Positions 7,539 through 8,586 of a DNA stretch of 8,586 nucleotides are shown here, piece by piece. Source of the stretch: DASVDK01 sp036562265 [NCBI: Thermodesulfobacteriota bacterium] (GTDB lineage: Bacteria; DASVDK01); contig DATCKS010000534.1 in assembly GCA_036562265.1 (NCBI GenBank), positions 1-8,586 on the forward strand, read 5' to 3'. Below the pieces are notes generated by a model. It was not told where the DNA came from, searched no databases, and was given only the letters and a program-made list of their open reading frames with translations. Each line of letters starts with the position of its first letter. Position 1 is the first letter of the stretch. The translations under genes and the position numbers were made by a program.

Positions 7539-7558
7539 GTGCCGTACGCGGCTGTCAA
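7529..7558 (-). promoter_or_regulatory. Predicted sigma-70-type promoter of the eight-gene operon
   Basis: On the minus strand a perfect TTGACA -35 (7558-7553) is followed by an 18-base spacer and TATACC (7534-7529), which matches the first four bases of the TATAAT consensus. Transcription would begin near 7522, leaving a leader of about 45 bases before the flavoprotein ATG. The stretch is visibly AT-richer than its surroundings. It sits in the only sizeable gap of the window (7478-7671). I saw no convincing terminator for the creatininase gene between 7559 and 7671, so read-through from upstream remains possible. Confidence 0.6.
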
Positions 7559-7561
7559 GAC

Positions 7562-7585
7562 GGATATAACGATGATCTATATTCC
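7562..7585. repeat. AT-rich imperfect inverted repeat upstream of the -35
   Basis: GGATATA (7562-7568) and TATATTCC (7578-7585) form an inverted repeat with one extra base in the right arm and a nine-base centre. It lies just upstream of the -35 box in an otherwise very GC-rich sequence. It could be an activator site, an UP-like element or a second regulator site, or simply part of an AT-rich promoter region. Confidence 0.35.
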
Positions 7586-7671
7586 CCGGGGCCGCACGGC
7601 GCCCGAAAGACCCTTGCGTACGCGCGTCGGGGCCGGCCGCGAGGACCGGCGCCCGGCGTGCGCCACGCGTG

Positions 7672-8529
7672 TCAGCGCCGGCGGCGTGCGGGAGAGCGTC
7701 CCGCCCGGCGGCGGCGGCGCTGCTCGGCCCAGTCGCGGCGCACCACCTCCGCGATCCAGTCGGTGATGAGCCCGTAGATCTTCTCGCCCGTCTCGGCGGT
7801 CGCGAGCGCAGGCTCGCCGACGATGCCGCCCTTGAAGCCGGCGAAGCGTTCGGCGGGGAGCCGGTAGCGGCCGATGCCGCCGCCCAGGTAGGGCAGCCGG
7901 TCCTCGTCGATGGCCGGCTCCGGCGCGGGCCGCATGTGGTAGCTGCGAGCGCGGTCCATGCGGACCAGGTGAGGGGCCGTCGCCAGCATCCGCGCCGTCT
8001 CCCCCTCCCCGCCGTGGCCCTGCGGCCGCGGCGACCGCAGGACCCCCTTGTATCGGGATCGGATGCCGATCAGCCAGTTGAGCGTGACGACGTTGGCCTC
8101 GGTCCGCTCGGTCAGGTCCTTGGCGACGATCTGCAGGACCGGGTCGGTCTCGGCGTTGCAGAGCAAGAGGTAGAGCTGGCGAAAGCCGTGTCCGATGAGC
8201 TGCGCGCAGACCTCCTCGAAAAGCGCGATGAGGGTCGCATGGCTCAGGCTGATCGTCCCCGGGAAGTCGCGCGGCGACTCGCTCAGGAAGGGACGCGGCC
8301 CGTAGGGGACGGCCGGGCCGACGACCACGGGGATCCCCTCGCTCGCCAGGCGCCGCGCGACGCGCCGCGAGATGTCGATCCCCTGCATCGTGTCCGATCC
8401 GAGCGGCAGGTGCTCCCCGTGCTGCTCGGTCGCGCCGGCCGAGACGAGGATCGGAGCCCCGGCCCGCACGGCCGCCTCCACCTCGGGCCAGGTCATCTCC
8501 TCGAACGTCGGGATACGATCGGTCGCCAT
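7672..8529 (-). CDS. Creatininase-family amidohydrolase homologue
   Basis: The creatininase family comprises metal-dependent cytoplasmic hydrolases that open or cleave amide bonds in small nitrogen compounds such as creatinine and formamides. This 285-residue protein has the family's N-terminal signature ATEQHGEHLPLGSD, giving ligands Glu35, His37 and Asp46, and HGGEGETA with His172 and Glu177 at the spacing of the catalytic His178/Glu183 pair of Pseudomonas creatininase. The central NGHxxN motif is replaced by CNAETD: the metal-binding His position is Asn125, while Glu127 matches creatininase Glu122. The C-terminus is unusually basic, with five consecutive Arg at 271-275 and four at 282-285. 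The ATG follows GGAGG with a six-base spacer. It starts 27 bases after the preceding gene's stop and is separated from the downstream operon by its promoter, so it may be a neighbour rather than a member. Family is likely; reaction unknown. Confidence 0.85.
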   Translation of the reverse strand: MATDRIPTFEEMTWPEVEAAVRAGAPILVSAGATEQHGEHLPLGSDTMQGIDISRRVARRLASEGIPVVVGPAVPYGPRPFLSESPRDFPGTISLSHATLIALFEEVCAQLIGHGFRQLYLLLCNAETDPVLQIVAKDLTERTEANVVTLNWLIGIRSRYKGVLRSPRPQGHGGEGETARMLATAPHLVRMDRARSYHMRPAPEPAIDEDRLPYLGGGIGRYRLPAERFAGFKGGIVGEPALATAETGEKIYGLITDWIAEVVRRDWAEQRRRRRAGRSPARRRR

Positions 8530-8535
8530 CCTCCC

Positions 8536-8540
8536 CCTCC
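8536..8540 (-). promoter_or_regulatory. Ribosome binding site of the creatininase-family gene
   Basis: GGAGG six bases before the ATG at 8529, inside a purine run. It supports this start over an out-of-frame ATG 12-14 bases upstream. Confidence 0.7.
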
Positions 8541-8543
8541 ATC

Positions 8544-8557
8544 ACCGGCGCGCCGGT
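8544..8557. repeat. 14-bp perfect palindrome before the creatininase-family gene
   Basis: ACCGGCGCGCCGGT is self-complementary over 14 bases and touches the stop codon of the upstream reading frame. With no loop and no T-run it is a poor terminator. It could be an operator or a processing site, or chance in a GC-rich sequence. Confidence 0.35.
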
Positions 8558-8586
8558 CAGCCCGGCTCGCCCCCCACGAGCCGCGT
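8557..8586 (-). CDS. C-terminal end of an unidentified upstream gene
   Basis: The minus strand reads TRLVGGEPG followed by TGA from the window edge. A stop just 27 bases before a well-marked start is what the end of a preceding operon gene would look like. Nine residues are too few for identification, and a chance open frame cannot be excluded. Confidence 0.3.
   Translation of the reverse strand, partial: TRLVGGEPG

Noticed and set aside
7587-7605. GC-rich hairpin after the creatininase-family gene as a terminator
   Set aside because: The stem is only about five pairs with a bulge, and no T-run follows it on the minus strand.
7577-8545. Second minus-strand frame of 322 codons overlapping the creatininase-family gene
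   Set aside because: It has no recognisable domain, whereas the frame starting at 8529 carries the creatininase signature and a well-spaced ribosome binding site.

Overview
The window is GC-rich (roughly 70 % by eye) and densely coded, and every recognisable gene lies on the minus strand, so transcription runs from high to low coordinates. The base composition, very short intergenic gaps, strong GGAGG ribosome binding sites and stock of scavenging genes suggest a soil or subsurface bacterium from a high-GC Gram-negative-type lineage, for example Rokubacteria/Methylomirabilota or a relative. That placement is an inference from style, not from a marker gene.

Right end, in transcription order: the last nine codons of an unidentified gene (8586-8557), a 14-bp perfect palindrome, then a creatininase-family amidohydrolase (8529-7672). 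A 194-bp gap follows. It holds an AT-rich dyad and a good sigma-70-like promoter: a perfect TTGACA at 7558-7553, an 18-base spacer and a TATACC -10. The -10 lies inside a perfect 12-bp palindrome (7527-7538) of the kind bound by GntR/FadR-type repressors.

From this promoter runs an apparent eight-gene operon with junctions between a 4-base overlap and a 13-base gap: an acyl-CoA-dehydrogenase-fold flavoenzyme (7477-6278), an M20-family peptidase/deacylase homologue (6281-5043), a GntR/FCD regulator (5036-4359), an imidazolonepropionase/prolidase-like amidohydrolase (4359-3187), and a PotDBCA-type ABC importer made of a secreted binding protein (3173-2145), two permeases (2145-1255, 1255-458) and an ATPase cut by the window edge (449-1).

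Read together, the operon looks like a self-regulated module for importing and breaking down a small nitrogenous compound such as a polyamine, a modified amino acid, a short or cyclic peptide, or an opine-like amide. The importer brings the substrate in, one or two hydrolases cleave C-N bonds, a flavoenzyme oxidises, and the GntR protein probably senses substrate or product and controls the promoter. The substrate cannot be named from the sequence. The oddest feature is that three of the four enzymes lack residues normally essential in their families: the M20 homologue has lost all three ligands of one zinc, the dehydrogenase-fold protein has no glutamate at either usual catalytic-base position, and the creatininase homologue has Asn for a metal-binding His. 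The imidazolonepropionase-like amidohydrolase has an intact metal site.

No tRNA, rRNA, CRISPR array, insertion sequence or origin was seen.
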